Assembly (NCBI RefSeq): GCF_018860245.1 | Contig: NZ_JAHKPD010000020.1 | Span: 44,877 to 108,876 of the forward strand | From: Pseudotamlana agarivorans | GTDB lineage: Bacteria; Bacteroidota; Bacteroidia; Flavobacteriales; Flavobacteriaceae | Reading direction: 5' to 3' | DNA: 64,000 nt | In this document: one piece after another, positions 56,622-63,960 of the stretch | Position numbering within the stretch: the first letter of the stretch is position 1 | Layout of the letters: each line of letters starts with the position of its first letter | Notes under the pieces: generated by a model | The model's input: the letters and a program-made list of their open reading frames with translations, nothing else | Told to the model about the DNA's origin: nothing | Database searches by the model: none | Position numbers and translations under genes: made by a program

Positions 56622-57470
56622 ATGGTTTTAATAGCAGATAGCGGTTCTACAAAGTGCGATTGGATTTTATGTACAGCAGATAATAAAGAACCTATTAGAA
56701 TAAAAACTAAGGGTTTAAATCCTGCCATTTTATCTAAAAAACAATTTGATAAAATTATTTCGAGTAGCACCGGTTTAAGTAAAATTAAAGATACGGTTAC
56801 CGATGTGAAATTTTTTGGAGCGGGTTGTGGAACTAAGAGAAATCAGAAAAAAGTAAATGCGGTTTTAGGTGATTATTTTACTAATGCCTTAGTGTATTCT
56901 AGCGAAGATACAATGGCTGCCGTTATGGCTACAACAAAAGAGCCAGCTGTGGTTTGTATTTTGGGAACGGGATCTAACTGTTGTTATTTTGATGGTAAAA
57001 ATATTCAAATGAAAGCACCATCTATGGGGTATTTACTTATGGATGAGGGGAGTGGTAATTACTTTGGTAAAGCGCTTCTAAAAGCCTATTATTATGATAC
57101 CATGCCAACAGAATTAAAAGCAGCATTTTCTAAGGCTTTTAATTTAAAGGAAAAATCGGTGATTAAAGGTTTGTATAAATCGGCGAGACCAAATAAGTAT
57201 TTGGCGTCTTTTGCACCATTTTTGTTTAAACATGAGGAACACCCTTTCGCTAAAAACTTAATAGAAAAGGGAATGAATGTTTTTGTAGAAAATCATGTGT
57301 TACGTCATAGGGAAACATTAAAAAATGTACCTATTCATTTTGTAGGTTCTATTGCTTTTTTCGCACAAGATTATATTAAAAAGGCACTTAAGGCAAGAGG
57401 TATTGAAGCTGGTATTTTTGTTAAAAGTCCGATAGATAATATTATTAAAAATCATATGGAAAGGAATTAA
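56622..57470 (+). CDS. N-acetylglucosamine kinase (BadF/BadG/BcrA-type)
   Basis: A 282-residue ASKHA-fold kinase. The first phosphate loop LIADSGSTKCDWILC and the second region ILGTGSNCCYFDGK place it in the BadF/BcrA group, which includes eukaryotic-type GlcNAc kinase. In this operon it would phosphorylate GlcNAc (or glucosamine) for the NagB fusion enzyme, replacing a PTS. The gene starts three bases after the GH20 stop codon. Confidence 0.88.
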   Translation: MVLIADSGSTKCDWILCTADNKEPIRIKTKGLNPAILSKKQFDKIISSSTGLSKIKDTVTDVKFFGAGCGTKRNQKKVNAVLGDYFTNALVYSSEDTMAAVMATTKEPAVVCILGTGSNCCYFDGKNIQMKAPSMGYLLMDEGSGNYFGKALLKAYYYDTMPTELKAAFSKAFNLKEKSVIKGLYKSARPNKYLASFAPFLFKHEEHPFAKNLIEKGMNVFVENHVLRHRETLKNVPIHFVGSIAFFAQDYIKKALKARGIEAGIFVKSPIDNIIKNHMERN

Positions 57471-57471
57471 T

Positions 57472-57798
57472 ATGTCGGCAATTATGATGAGATCCAAGAA
57501 GGAAATTAGAGAAGTTAAAAAGGATTTAGAAGCATCAAAAATTGGTGTACTACCAAGCATGGATATGTACAACAAGTTCCTAAACTGGGTGAGTGGCGAA
57601 TTTGAATTGTTTTTACAGGACGACTCTCATGGTTTAAAAGTATATTTTCCTTCAGGATATTTAGAAGTTCGTTTATTACAATCAAATAGAAGGGATATCT
57701 ATTTTGAAATTTTCGTAAATAGTAAAAATAGCACTACAGGAAAACGTATTCATAATCAAGCAATTGAAGTTTTAAATCAGGTTTATAAATTAGAATAA
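57472..57798 (+). CDS. Hypothetical protein at the end of the nag operon
   Basis: A 108-residue protein without recognised family. N-terminal basic helix (RSKKEIREVKKDLEASK), central hydrophobic/beta part (GELFELFL region and GYLEVRLLQSNRRDIYFEIF) and a C-terminal helix. It begins one base after the kinase stop codon, consistent with translational coupling, so a role in the GlcNAc pathway or in regulating it is possible. It has no export signal. A longer and a shorter start (codons 1, 5 and 6) cannot be separated. Confidence 0.6.
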   Translation: MSAIMMRSKKEIREVKKDLEASKIGVLPSMDMYNKFLNWVSGEFELFLQDDSHGLKVYFPSGYLEVRLLQSNRRDIYFEIFVNSKNSTTGKRIHNQAIEVLNQVYKLE

Positions 57799-57822
57799 AT
57801 ATTTAACCAATGGTTTAAACCG

Positions 57823-57871
57823 AAAATAGATTGATTTTAGTATATATGATAGAGAAAAACCAATCTATTTT
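57823..57871 (+). terminator. Hairpin at the end of the nag operon
   Basis: 11-bp perfect stem AAAATAGATTG / CAATCTATTTT with a 27-base loop, followed by a T-poor TAAAACG. A terminator or an insertion target hairpin; a group II intron remnant lies 50 bases further on. Confidence 0.5.
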
Positions 57872-57920
57872 AAAACGTAAAAAAATGTTTGTTTGGATTA
57901 TTAGATAGTTCTAAAATAGG

Positions 57921-58001
57921 GAAGCTTACAGTATGAATCGAGAGGTTCACATACGGTTCTGTGAGAGGTTTAGGGGTGAGATCCCCATTTACCTACTCGA
58001 C
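57921..58001 (+). mobile_element. Group II intron 3' remnant (domains V and VI)
   Basis: Contains the typical intron-end words: a domain V hairpin with a GTATG / CATAC stem, a GAGA loop and the ACGGTTC strand, an AGC at its 5' side, then GTGAGAGGTTTAGGGG and a domain VI closing as ATCCCC...ACCTACTCGAC. Domain VI pairs as GAG-GGT-GGGG with CCCC-ACC-CTC and leaves an unpaired A seven bases before the end, the place of the branch-point adenosine. No reverse transcriptase gene or 5' end (GUGCG-like) exists nearby, so only the end survives. Confidence 0.8.
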
Positions 58002-58046
58002 TTGTTAAATTGAAAACTAACATTATTGAATTTAAAGTTCGTTCAA

Positions 58047-60275
58047 TTATTTTTTCAAAATTTTACCAGAATATGTTTTATCCTCTACTTGAATTTGCAA
58101 TATATAAGTTCCACTAGTAAAGTTAGAAATATCTATAGTTTTTTCGCTTTTGGCATCTATTAACAAAACGCCATTAATTGAATATAACCTAGCCTGAAAC
58201 TGTTCCTCTAAATTGATATGAAGGTAGTCATTAACTGGATTGGGATAATATGATAACTTACCATTTAATAAGTCTAAATCATCAATCCCTAGCCCAGTAT
58301 CTGGTGTGGCACTTGCAGTACCGGTAGGACCAACTTTTTCCGAGGCTTTTGCTGATATTTTAAAATCATAGGTGGTACCATTGGTAAGTCCGGTTACCGT
58401 ATAAGTGGTCTCATTAATATCATAAATAGTATGCACATCTACAAAATCTCCTCCCTGTTCAAACCATAAAATGTTTAATAGTTGAAAAGTACGACCACCT
58501 AAATCTGGTGCATTCCAGGAAAGGGTTACCTCCGTATTACCCGGTGTAGCGGTTACTGCAGGAGCGGTCATGGTACCATATGGTGTAGCCGACACAGTAT
58601 TACTCTGTGGTCCAAGATTCCCTGGGGTTATAGCACCATAATTTGCCTGTACCGAAAATTCATATTCAACTCCATTGGTCAGGCCAGTAATTGTTGTAGT
58701 CAAATCAGTTGAAGGAACATCTACAAAATCACCGAAACCTCCTACTTCACTATATGTTATCCGATAATTAAGAATAGCAATCCCAGCATGATGAAGAGGT
58801 TCAGTCCAACTTAACCCTACAGATCCATCTGTAATTGTTCCAAGACTTAACGCTGGAGCTAGACCTAACTGAAAAGCACCAATATCGCGCAAACCGTTGG
58901 CATCATTTCTAGCATTACCAAATACATCCAAAGTAATAGGAGTACTATTTATAGGATTTGTTAAAACAGATGTCGCAGGGATTATATCTATCAACTCACC
59001 TGGAAAGGCCGGTGTCACCATTTCTGCATCAAAATAAAGAGTAGAAGGAACAACAGGGCTATTGAAAGCAGTTCCATTTGAACGCAGAACAGGTTGAAAT
59101 GTAATGGCTCTTAGTGCAGCCACATCTTGATTAGTAGTTGGTTGTATCCAGGTTTCTGTATCGGCAGTAAATCCAGCACCAGTACCTGTATTACCTAGTG
59201 TATTCAGAAGCGTAGCTAAGCCACTTGTATTATTTAAACCGATAGCCGACTCCTTAAAATTTATTTTACCAGCTCCTCTACGCTCAATGAGCGATTCTGA
59301 AAGTTGAGACTGGCATTCACCATCACAGAAATTATTATTCCACATCAATGAGGATGCCGTAATATTCATGTCTCCACTCGCGCTATTGATAATTCGGTCA
59401 CCAGACTTTGGATTTGAATCATCTTCATTTACCCATATTGAGTTCACAAAATTACTAACACTTACGCTTCCTGATATAAACATACCACCGGATAGCATAA
59501 ATCTAGAACTTACAATATTTACTTTTGAGTTTGGTTGACCATCCCAACTGATGGCAAATTGGTTTCCTCCATTATTATTATAAAACAGTGTGTTTTCTAT
59601 CGTTAAATCACCTGCATTAGAACTACTAATTTCAGAAGTAGTAGCTGGAACTCCCCAGTTTACGGTATTAATAAATTGTGAGTTTTTAATAGAAATTGAG
59701 GCACCAGCATCTGCACTTAACAGACCTCTAGAATTACAATTAAGAGTTGACCATATTTTATCGGCATTAAAATTTTCAAATTCTAAAACGGCATTTTCTC
59801 TTACCTTAGCGATAGAATTAAATTGTTCTATAGATAAATTTTTAACGGTTACAGTAATAGCCGTGTTATCGACATTAATAGTCCCAACCTGCATAAAATT
59901 GGGCATCGACGCAAGAATACTTTCTCCAGTAGCACGACTAGGACAATTGTTTAGAGAATTCCATTCACCACTAGGATTTATCCATCTTTGCGAACCAATT
60001 AAGGCACCCCCTTTCCCGTCTATTGTAACGGATTCCGTAATGTTTAACATATAATCGGCTAGCCCCCCCGGTATATAGAAAAGATGAGTTGCGTCTATTT
60101 GTAATCCAGGTGTAAATTCAATGATGTCGGCACCTGCATTACTGTTAGCGAGATCGATAGCTTCATTAATTGAACCAGGCCCATCTTTTGAAGTAGAGGT
60201 AACCGTATAGGTTGTTTGAGAATATCCTATTTGGATACAAAATAAAGTTACTAATATGAGTAATTGTTTTTTCAT
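58047..60275 (-). CDS. T9SS-secreted protein with pectate-lyase-like N-terminus and two fibronectin type III domains
   Basis: A 742-residue secreted protein: signal peptide, a beta-helix-like N-terminal part (about 25-450; SINEAIDLANSNAGADIIEF start and repeated short strands), two fibronectin III domains (about 475-565 and 575-660; LSLGTITDGSVGLSWTEP, VTATPGNTEVTLSWNAPD) and a type A T9SS sorting domain at the end (YYPNPVNDYLHIN... SGTYILQI). It is exported through the outer membrane by the type IX system. No catalytic residues identified. Its promoter region is built partly from an IS30 remnant. Confidence 0.85.
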   Translation of the reverse strand: MKKQLLILVTLFCIQIGYSQTTYTVTSTSKDGPGSINEAIDLANSNAGADIIEFTPGLQIDATHLFYIPGGLADYMLNITESVTIDGKGGALIGSQRWINPSGEWNSLNNCPSRATGESILASMPNFMQVGTINVDNTAITVTVKNLSIEQFNSIAKVRENAVLEFENFNADKIWSTLNCNSRGLLSADAGASISIKNSQFINTVNWGVPATTSEISSSNAGDLTIENTLFYNNNGGNQFAISWDGQPNSKVNIVSSRFMLSGGMFISGSVSVSNFVNSIWVNEDDSNPKSGDRIINSASGDMNITASSLMWNNNFCDGECQSQLSESLIERRGAGKINFKESAIGLNNTSGLATLLNTLGNTGTGAGFTADTETWIQPTTNQDVAALRAITFQPVLRSNGTAFNSPVVPSTLYFDAEMVTPAFPGELIDIIPATSVLTNPINSTPITLDVFGNARNDANGLRDIGAFQLGLAPALSLGTITDGSVGLSWTEPLHHAGIAILNYRITYSEVGGFGDFVDVPSTDLTTTITGLTNGVEYEFSVQANYGAITPGNLGPQSNTVSATPYGTMTAPAVTATPGNTEVTLSWNAPDLGGRTFQLLNILWFEQGGDFVDVHTIYDINETTYTVTGLTNGTTYDFKISAKASEKVGPTGTASATPDTGLGIDDLDLLNGKLSYYPNPVNDYLHINLEEQFQARLYSINGVLLIDAKSEKTIDISNFTSGTYILQIQVEDKTYSGKILKK

Positions 60276-60334
60276 AATATGGTTTTATGTTTAATAAATA
60301 ATCTATGTAGTTAAATAAAAATACAAATAAATTT

Positions 60335-60418
60335 TTACTCAACTTTATTCTCCTCCAAAAGTGTCTGAATAATGACTCTTTCATTGAGGGTTAATCGCTT
60401 ATATTTTTTTGTGTCCAT
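60335..60418 (-). pseudogene. IS30-family transposase N-terminal remnant
   Basis: From an ATG at 60418 the minus strand reads MDTKKYKRLTLNERVIIQTL followed by LEENK and then VE and a stop. The KYKRLTL-x-ERVII-x-TLLEE opening is the N-terminal HTH region of IS30-family transposases. Only 27 codons remain; the rest of the element has been lost. A perfect 9-bp hairpin (CAACAAATC / GATTTGTTG, 60420-60446) sits just upstream, where the IS end would be. Confidence 0.7.
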
Positions 60419-60419
60419 A

Positions 60420-60446
60420 CAACAAATCTAAAGTTTTGATTTGTTG
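60420..60446. repeat. Hairpin at the probable IS30 left end
   Basis: Perfect 9-bp inverted repeat CAACAAATC / GATTTGTTG with a nine-base centre, directly before the remnant transposase start codon. Confidence 0.6.
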
Positions 60447-60485
60447 CGTTAAGTTATTGAATTCTGGTTCGTTCGTTTTAATTGT

Positions 60486-60616
60486 GCCCAACGTGATTGT
60501 ATAAGATTAGTGGCGTGTTTAAGCTCCTAATTTAGCAAATAAAAACCAGATAGAAAATCCGAAAGGATTTTCGTAAGTAGGCTAGAACTAGCCATTAATT
60601 TTATACGGTGTTGGCG
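60486..60616 (-). repeat. attC-like site at the 3' end of the EEP cassette
   Basis: Read on the minus strand: CGCCAAC (R''-like), ACC, GTATAA (L''), about 100 bases of hairpin-rich centre, TTATAC (L'), AATCAC, GTTGGGC (R', a full match to GTTRRRY). The outer boxes and L boxes are inverted repeats. The R'' box lies inside the end of the EEP gene, as usual in cassettes. The centre contains two perfect hairpins, GAAAATCC-GAAA-GGATTTTC and GGCTAG-AA-CTAGCC. Confidence 0.6.
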
Positions 60617-61340
60617 TGTCGTTATTTTTTTCAGTTTCAAATTCGCAAATAATTGGTAAATGGTCACTTACTTTTAACCAATCACTAATTTTTCCAAATT
60701 CCATTTTTTTTAGTCCGTTTATAAATTCTTTACTTCCAAAAACATAATCGATATGATATGGCTTTTCTAATTTTCTATGCAGGAAAAAAGTCGGTTGAGT
60801 TTCAGTTCCTTGTTCTTCTTTCCAATATTTATGATATAAACTTTCAATTCCAATTTCGTTCAGTTCAGCCACAACGTCAGAGTGATTCCACCATCTGTCC
60901 CATTTGTCCCAAATCTTGTTACTATTAAAATCTCCAATTATTAAACTCTTATTTAAATTCTGTTTGTTGACTTGAAGATATTTCCATAATTGTCCAATAT
61001 ATCCAAAAGTCGGTGATTTGTTGCTGTGATTCCAAACTGCTAATAAGTCAAAATCTCCATTTACAGAACAAGGTAAAAAGTGTTTTACTTTATGGTCTTT
61101 ATAATTGTCCGACCAATTCAGTCTTTTTAGTTCTATATTTTTCTTTGCAAAAATTCCAATTCCTTTATTTTTGGTGTCTCCAATCCATAAATAATTTTCC
61201 GCCCATTCATTATATTCATTGTGTTTGGTTTCCGCTGGATTTTCACACTCTTGAATTATATGTAAGTCAGCATTAAAGTCCGTTAAATTCTCAAACTTTT
61301 TTCTTAATGCTCCATTACAATTCCAAGTTATAATTTTCAA
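60588..61340 (-). CDS. Endonuclease/exonuclease/phosphatase family protein in a cassette-like unit
   Basis: A 250-residue EEP-fold phosphodiesterase, apparently complete: N in ITWNCNGALRKK, metal glutamate in IIQECE, DFN in IIGDFNSNKIWD, HIDYVFGS and the catalytic SDHLPIICE at the end. Members cut DNA, RNA or phosphoesters; target unknown. No signal peptide. The start is a TTG (no ATG, GTG or other start upstream before a stop at 61356). It is the only gene between two attC-like sites and its last residues overlap one of them. The protein is tryptophan-rich compared with neighbours. Confidence 0.85.
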   Translation of the reverse strand: MKIITWNCNGALRKKFENLTDFNADLHIIQECENPAETKHNEYNEWAENYLWIGDTKNKGIGIFAKKNIELKRLNWSDNYKDHKVKHFLPCSVNGDFDLLAVWNHSNKSPTFGYIGQLWKYLQVNKQNLNKSLIIGDFNSNKIWDKWDRWWNHSDVVAELNEIGIESLYHKYWKEEQGTETQPTFFLHRKLEKPYHIDYVFGSKEFINGLKKMEFGKISDWLKVSDHLPIICEFETEKNNDTPTPYKING

Positions 61341-61363
61341 TTTGAGTTCAGTTTTTTAATGCA

Positions 61364-61424
61364 CGCCAACGGTTTAGGCTATACGCAGTGCCCAGAAGGG
61401 CATTGCGTATAGGTGTTGTTGTAG
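61364..61424 (-). repeat. attC-like site between arylsulfatase and EEP gene
   Basis: Minus strand: CAAC-containing left box, CTATACGCAATGCCC, loop TTCT, GGGCACTGCGTATAG, CCTAAACC and GTTGGCG. The central 15-bp stem has a single G/T mismatch and extends an attC-type L'/L'' pair. The right box GTTGGCG is the reverse complement of CGCCAAC found at the far end of the EEP unit. Begins five bases after the sulfatase stop codon. Confidence 0.6.
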
Positions 61425-61428
61425 CCAG

Positions 61429-63825
61429 TTATTCTATATCAAATACCACCTTATGTAATTGTCCTTCGGTAAACATGAATTTGCCTTTGTCCTTATATTC
61501 CGCATTTACAGGCATTCCTTCATCCCTGCCAATATCAAAAGTCTCGTGGGCACTATACGCCCCATAAACGGTTGCTGTTAAGTCTAATTCTCCCACTTTT
61601 TTATCATTAATAAACAGCTCAACTTGTGAAGGGCCATTCAATACTGCCTCCTTCATGGTATGTTTCAAGGTAATCTTCACATCGCCTTGTGGAATTTTTA
61701 CATTTCCATCAAAATCATGCCAGTACAAACCTAATGTAGAGTAACTATACCGTAGCATACCATCTTTAATGAATAAGACTTGACCACCCATGTGTTCGCC
61801 TAAGGCATAAATCACACCTTCTGTAGTTTCATCAGCTGTTATGTAGGCATTTATTTCATAATTATTCGATTTAATTTCAGGGCCCGCCATCTCAGGTACA
61901 CGATATATATTAGTAGTTAATTCCCAGTGTTTTTTAGCATCTTTTTGTGGATTTGATTCTGGTTGCAAGGCTCGACCCATGGCTCCACCAACAGGATAGA
62001 CGTTGTACTTTTCTGCTTCTTTCCAAAACAGCTCTTCTAACTCTTTTACCTTTTCCGGATGTTGGTCAGCAATATTTTTTGATTGGATTGGATCTTCATC
62101 AATGTTGTACAACTCCCATTCCGTATTCAAAGGATCGAAATTGGCCATAGCAGTTGGGTCCAAAGACCAAGGCACACGGTAGGGTTTTCCACATAGGCTC
62201 CAACCTTCATGATACAAGCCTACAAAGCCAGTCATCTCAAAGTACTGAGTAGGGTGGTTCGTTTTAGCATCAGCATTGTTCCAGGCATATGTCATTGATT
62301 TTCCTGGATATTCTTTTCTAGCCTGACCATTTACATAATCTGGAGCTGGAACACCTGTGACTTCCAAAATAGTTGGTACTATATCCGTAGCGTTTTGGAA
62401 CTGTGTACGCCATTCTCCTCTCGCTTCTATCATTTTAGGATAACGTATAGCCGTAGCGGACATGGTACCTCCAAAATGTGAAGCCATTTGTTTGGTCCAT
62501 TGAAAAGGGGTAGAAGAGGCATATGACCAAGCAACTGAAAAATGATTGATCATATCTGGTCCACCCCAAGCTTCTAAACCACCATATTCTTCTAATTTTT
62601 CTAATTGTTGCTCCATTGTTAATGGAGGGAATCCATTTTGCATAAGCAATTCAGAGAATGTACCTGTCGGCGTTCCTTCGGCTGTTGCACCGTTATCTGC
62701 TGTTAAATAAATAATCAGTGTATTATCCAGTTCTCCTAACGCTTCTATATGGTCGACCACACGTCCGGTATGATAATCAACATGCTCCAAAAAAGCTGCA
62801 TTCACTTCCATTTGGCGGGCTAAATATTCCTTTCCTTTTTCATCGAAAGAATCCCATTCTGGAATATTTTCCGGCCAATCCACCATTTCTGCATCTTTAG
62901 GTACTAAGCCCATTTTCTTTTGACGTGCAAGTTGTTGTTGTCTGTATACGTGCCATCCATCATCAAACTGACCTTTGTATTTATCACGCCATTCTTCTGG
63001 TACCTGTATAGGTCCGTGTACAGCACCCGGCGTGTAATACATAAAAAACGGATCATCATCACGCAAACCTTTCCAATTATCTAACCATTTAATAGCCTGA
63101 TCAGCCATTCCGTGTGACAAGTGAAATGTAGAACCATCAGCATTAGTCTCAGGTGTTTCTATGGCTGTTGTTCCTTCATAAAGCAAGGGATGAAACTGAC
63201 TCGTTTCTCCTCCAAGAAAACCCCAGAAATATTCAAAACCCCATAACCCAGTTGGCCAGCTTTCAAACGGTCCCGCAGGCGACGCCTCTTCCATGGGTGT
63301 ATTGTGCCATTTACCAAATGCTGCAGTGGCATACCCATTATCTGTTAATATTTTGGCAATGGATGGGGTTGAGTAGTCCATTTGCGAATTATAGCCAGGA
63401 TAGCCTGATGCAAACTCTGATATGATACCTGTGCCAATCTCATGAATGTTATACCCAGTAAGTATGGAGCCACGAGTAGGAGAACAAACGGCAGCTACAG
63501 ACATATGAGTGTAGCGTATGCCCTCATCTCCAATTTTGTCAAATGTTGGGGTTTTCATTACACCACCAAATGAAGTTGCACTGCTGTATCCAGCATCATC
63601 CAGCATAATAATAACAACATTGGGAGCATCTTTATCAGCCTTTCTCTGCCCTATAAAATCGGGTTTAGAATCCGCTAAAGTTTTTCCCTGCACTCCTTTC
63701 CACTCTTCCAATGGATAAGGAATTGCATTCTCATTATCCTTGTGTTCATTTGAGTTATTTTGATTGGTTTGACAAGAAGTCAAAATCAGAATAAACAGTC
63801 CTATTAAATAAGTTATTTTTTTCAT
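61429..63825 (-). CDS. Arylsulfatase, lipoprotein, S1 family
   Basis: A 798-residue surface or periplasmic lipoprotein (lipid cysteine C18 in ILILTSC). The sulfatase domain has the formylglycine motif VCSPTRGSILTG with C114 (C-x-P-x-R, matured by FGE), the calcium-site IIMLDDAG and further GKWHN and YTPGAVHGP motifs. The C-terminal 200 residues, with a beta-sandwich-like arrangement, are typical of the long arylsulfatases of marine Bacteroidota. Substrate unknown; probably sulfated polysaccharide. ATG at 63825 is chosen since it gives a proper lipoprotein signal. Adjacent to mobile-element traces. Confidence 0.93.
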   Translation of the reverse strand: MKKITYLIGLFILILTSCQTNQNNSNEHKDNENAIPYPLEEWKGVQGKTLADSKPDFIGQRKADKDAPNVVIIMLDDAGYSSATSFGGVMKTPTFDKIGDEGIRYTHMSVAAVCSPTRGSILTGYNIHEIGTGIISEFASGYPGYNSQMDYSTPSIAKILTDNGYATAAFGKWHNTPMEEASPAGPFESWPTGLWGFEYFWGFLGGETSQFHPLLYEGTTAIETPETNADGSTFHLSHGMADQAIKWLDNWKGLRDDDPFFMYYTPGAVHGPIQVPEEWRDKYKGQFDDGWHVYRQQQLARQKKMGLVPKDAEMVDWPENIPEWDSFDEKGKEYLARQMEVNAAFLEHVDYHTGRVVDHIEALGELDNTLIIYLTADNGATAEGTPTGTFSELLMQNGFPPLTMEQQLEKLEEYGGLEAWGGPDMINHFSVAWSYASSTPFQWTKQMASHFGGTMSATAIRYPKMIEARGEWRTQFQNATDIVPTILEVTGVPAPDYVNGQARKEYPGKSMTYAWNNADAKTNHPTQYFEMTGFVGLYHEGWSLCGKPYRVPWSLDPTAMANFDPLNTEWELYNIDEDPIQSKNIADQHPEKVKELEELFWKEAEKYNVYPVGGAMGRALQPESNPQKDAKKHWELTTNIYRVPEMAGPEIKSNNYEINAYITADETTEGVIYALGEHMGGQVLFIKDGMLRYSYSTLGLYWHDFDGNVKIPQGDVKITLKHTMKEAVLNGPSQVELFINDKKVGELDLTATVYGAYSAHETFDIGRDEGMPVNAEYKDKGKFMFTEGQLHKVVFDIE

Positions 63826-63852
63826 GTCTTTATATTTCTTTATATAAGGTGG

Positions 63853-63874
63853 ATTCAAGGTGCTAACGCAACAA
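63853..63874 (+). repeat. Candidate IS30-type end (inverted copy of 60441-60462)
   Basis: ATTCAA, five bases, TAACGCAACAA. The reverse complement occurs at 60441-60462 with the same spacing (17 of 22 bases). Confidence 0.35.
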
Positions 63875-63901
63875 GTGTTAATATTTTGGTTTGGTACAAT
63901 T

Positions 63902-63960
63902 TAGTTTTTTCTTTCCAAAAAACCTTTTTTTTTTGAAGGCTTTTTAGAAAGAAAAAACTA
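63902..63960. repeat. Long palindrome upstream of the arylsulfatase
   Basis: Perfect 14-bp arms TAGTTTTTTCTTTC and GAAAGAAAAAACTA, continued inward by AAAAACC / GGCTTTTT with one mismatch. A very stable hairpin; strong terminator for a gene beyond the right edge, or the end of a mobile element. Confidence 0.65.

Noticed and set aside
60166..60384. 72-codon minus-strand open frame upstream of the T9SS gene
   Set aside because: Overlaps both the T9SS signal peptide and the IS30 remnant in another frame; composition is low complexity and no start signal is seen.
61429..63960. Arylsulfatase as a second complete integron cassette
   Set aside because: The left box of the following attC-like site (CAACAAC or CTACAAC) is not complementary to any box upstream of the gene (GTTGCGT at 63873-63867), and 2.4 kb would be unusually long.
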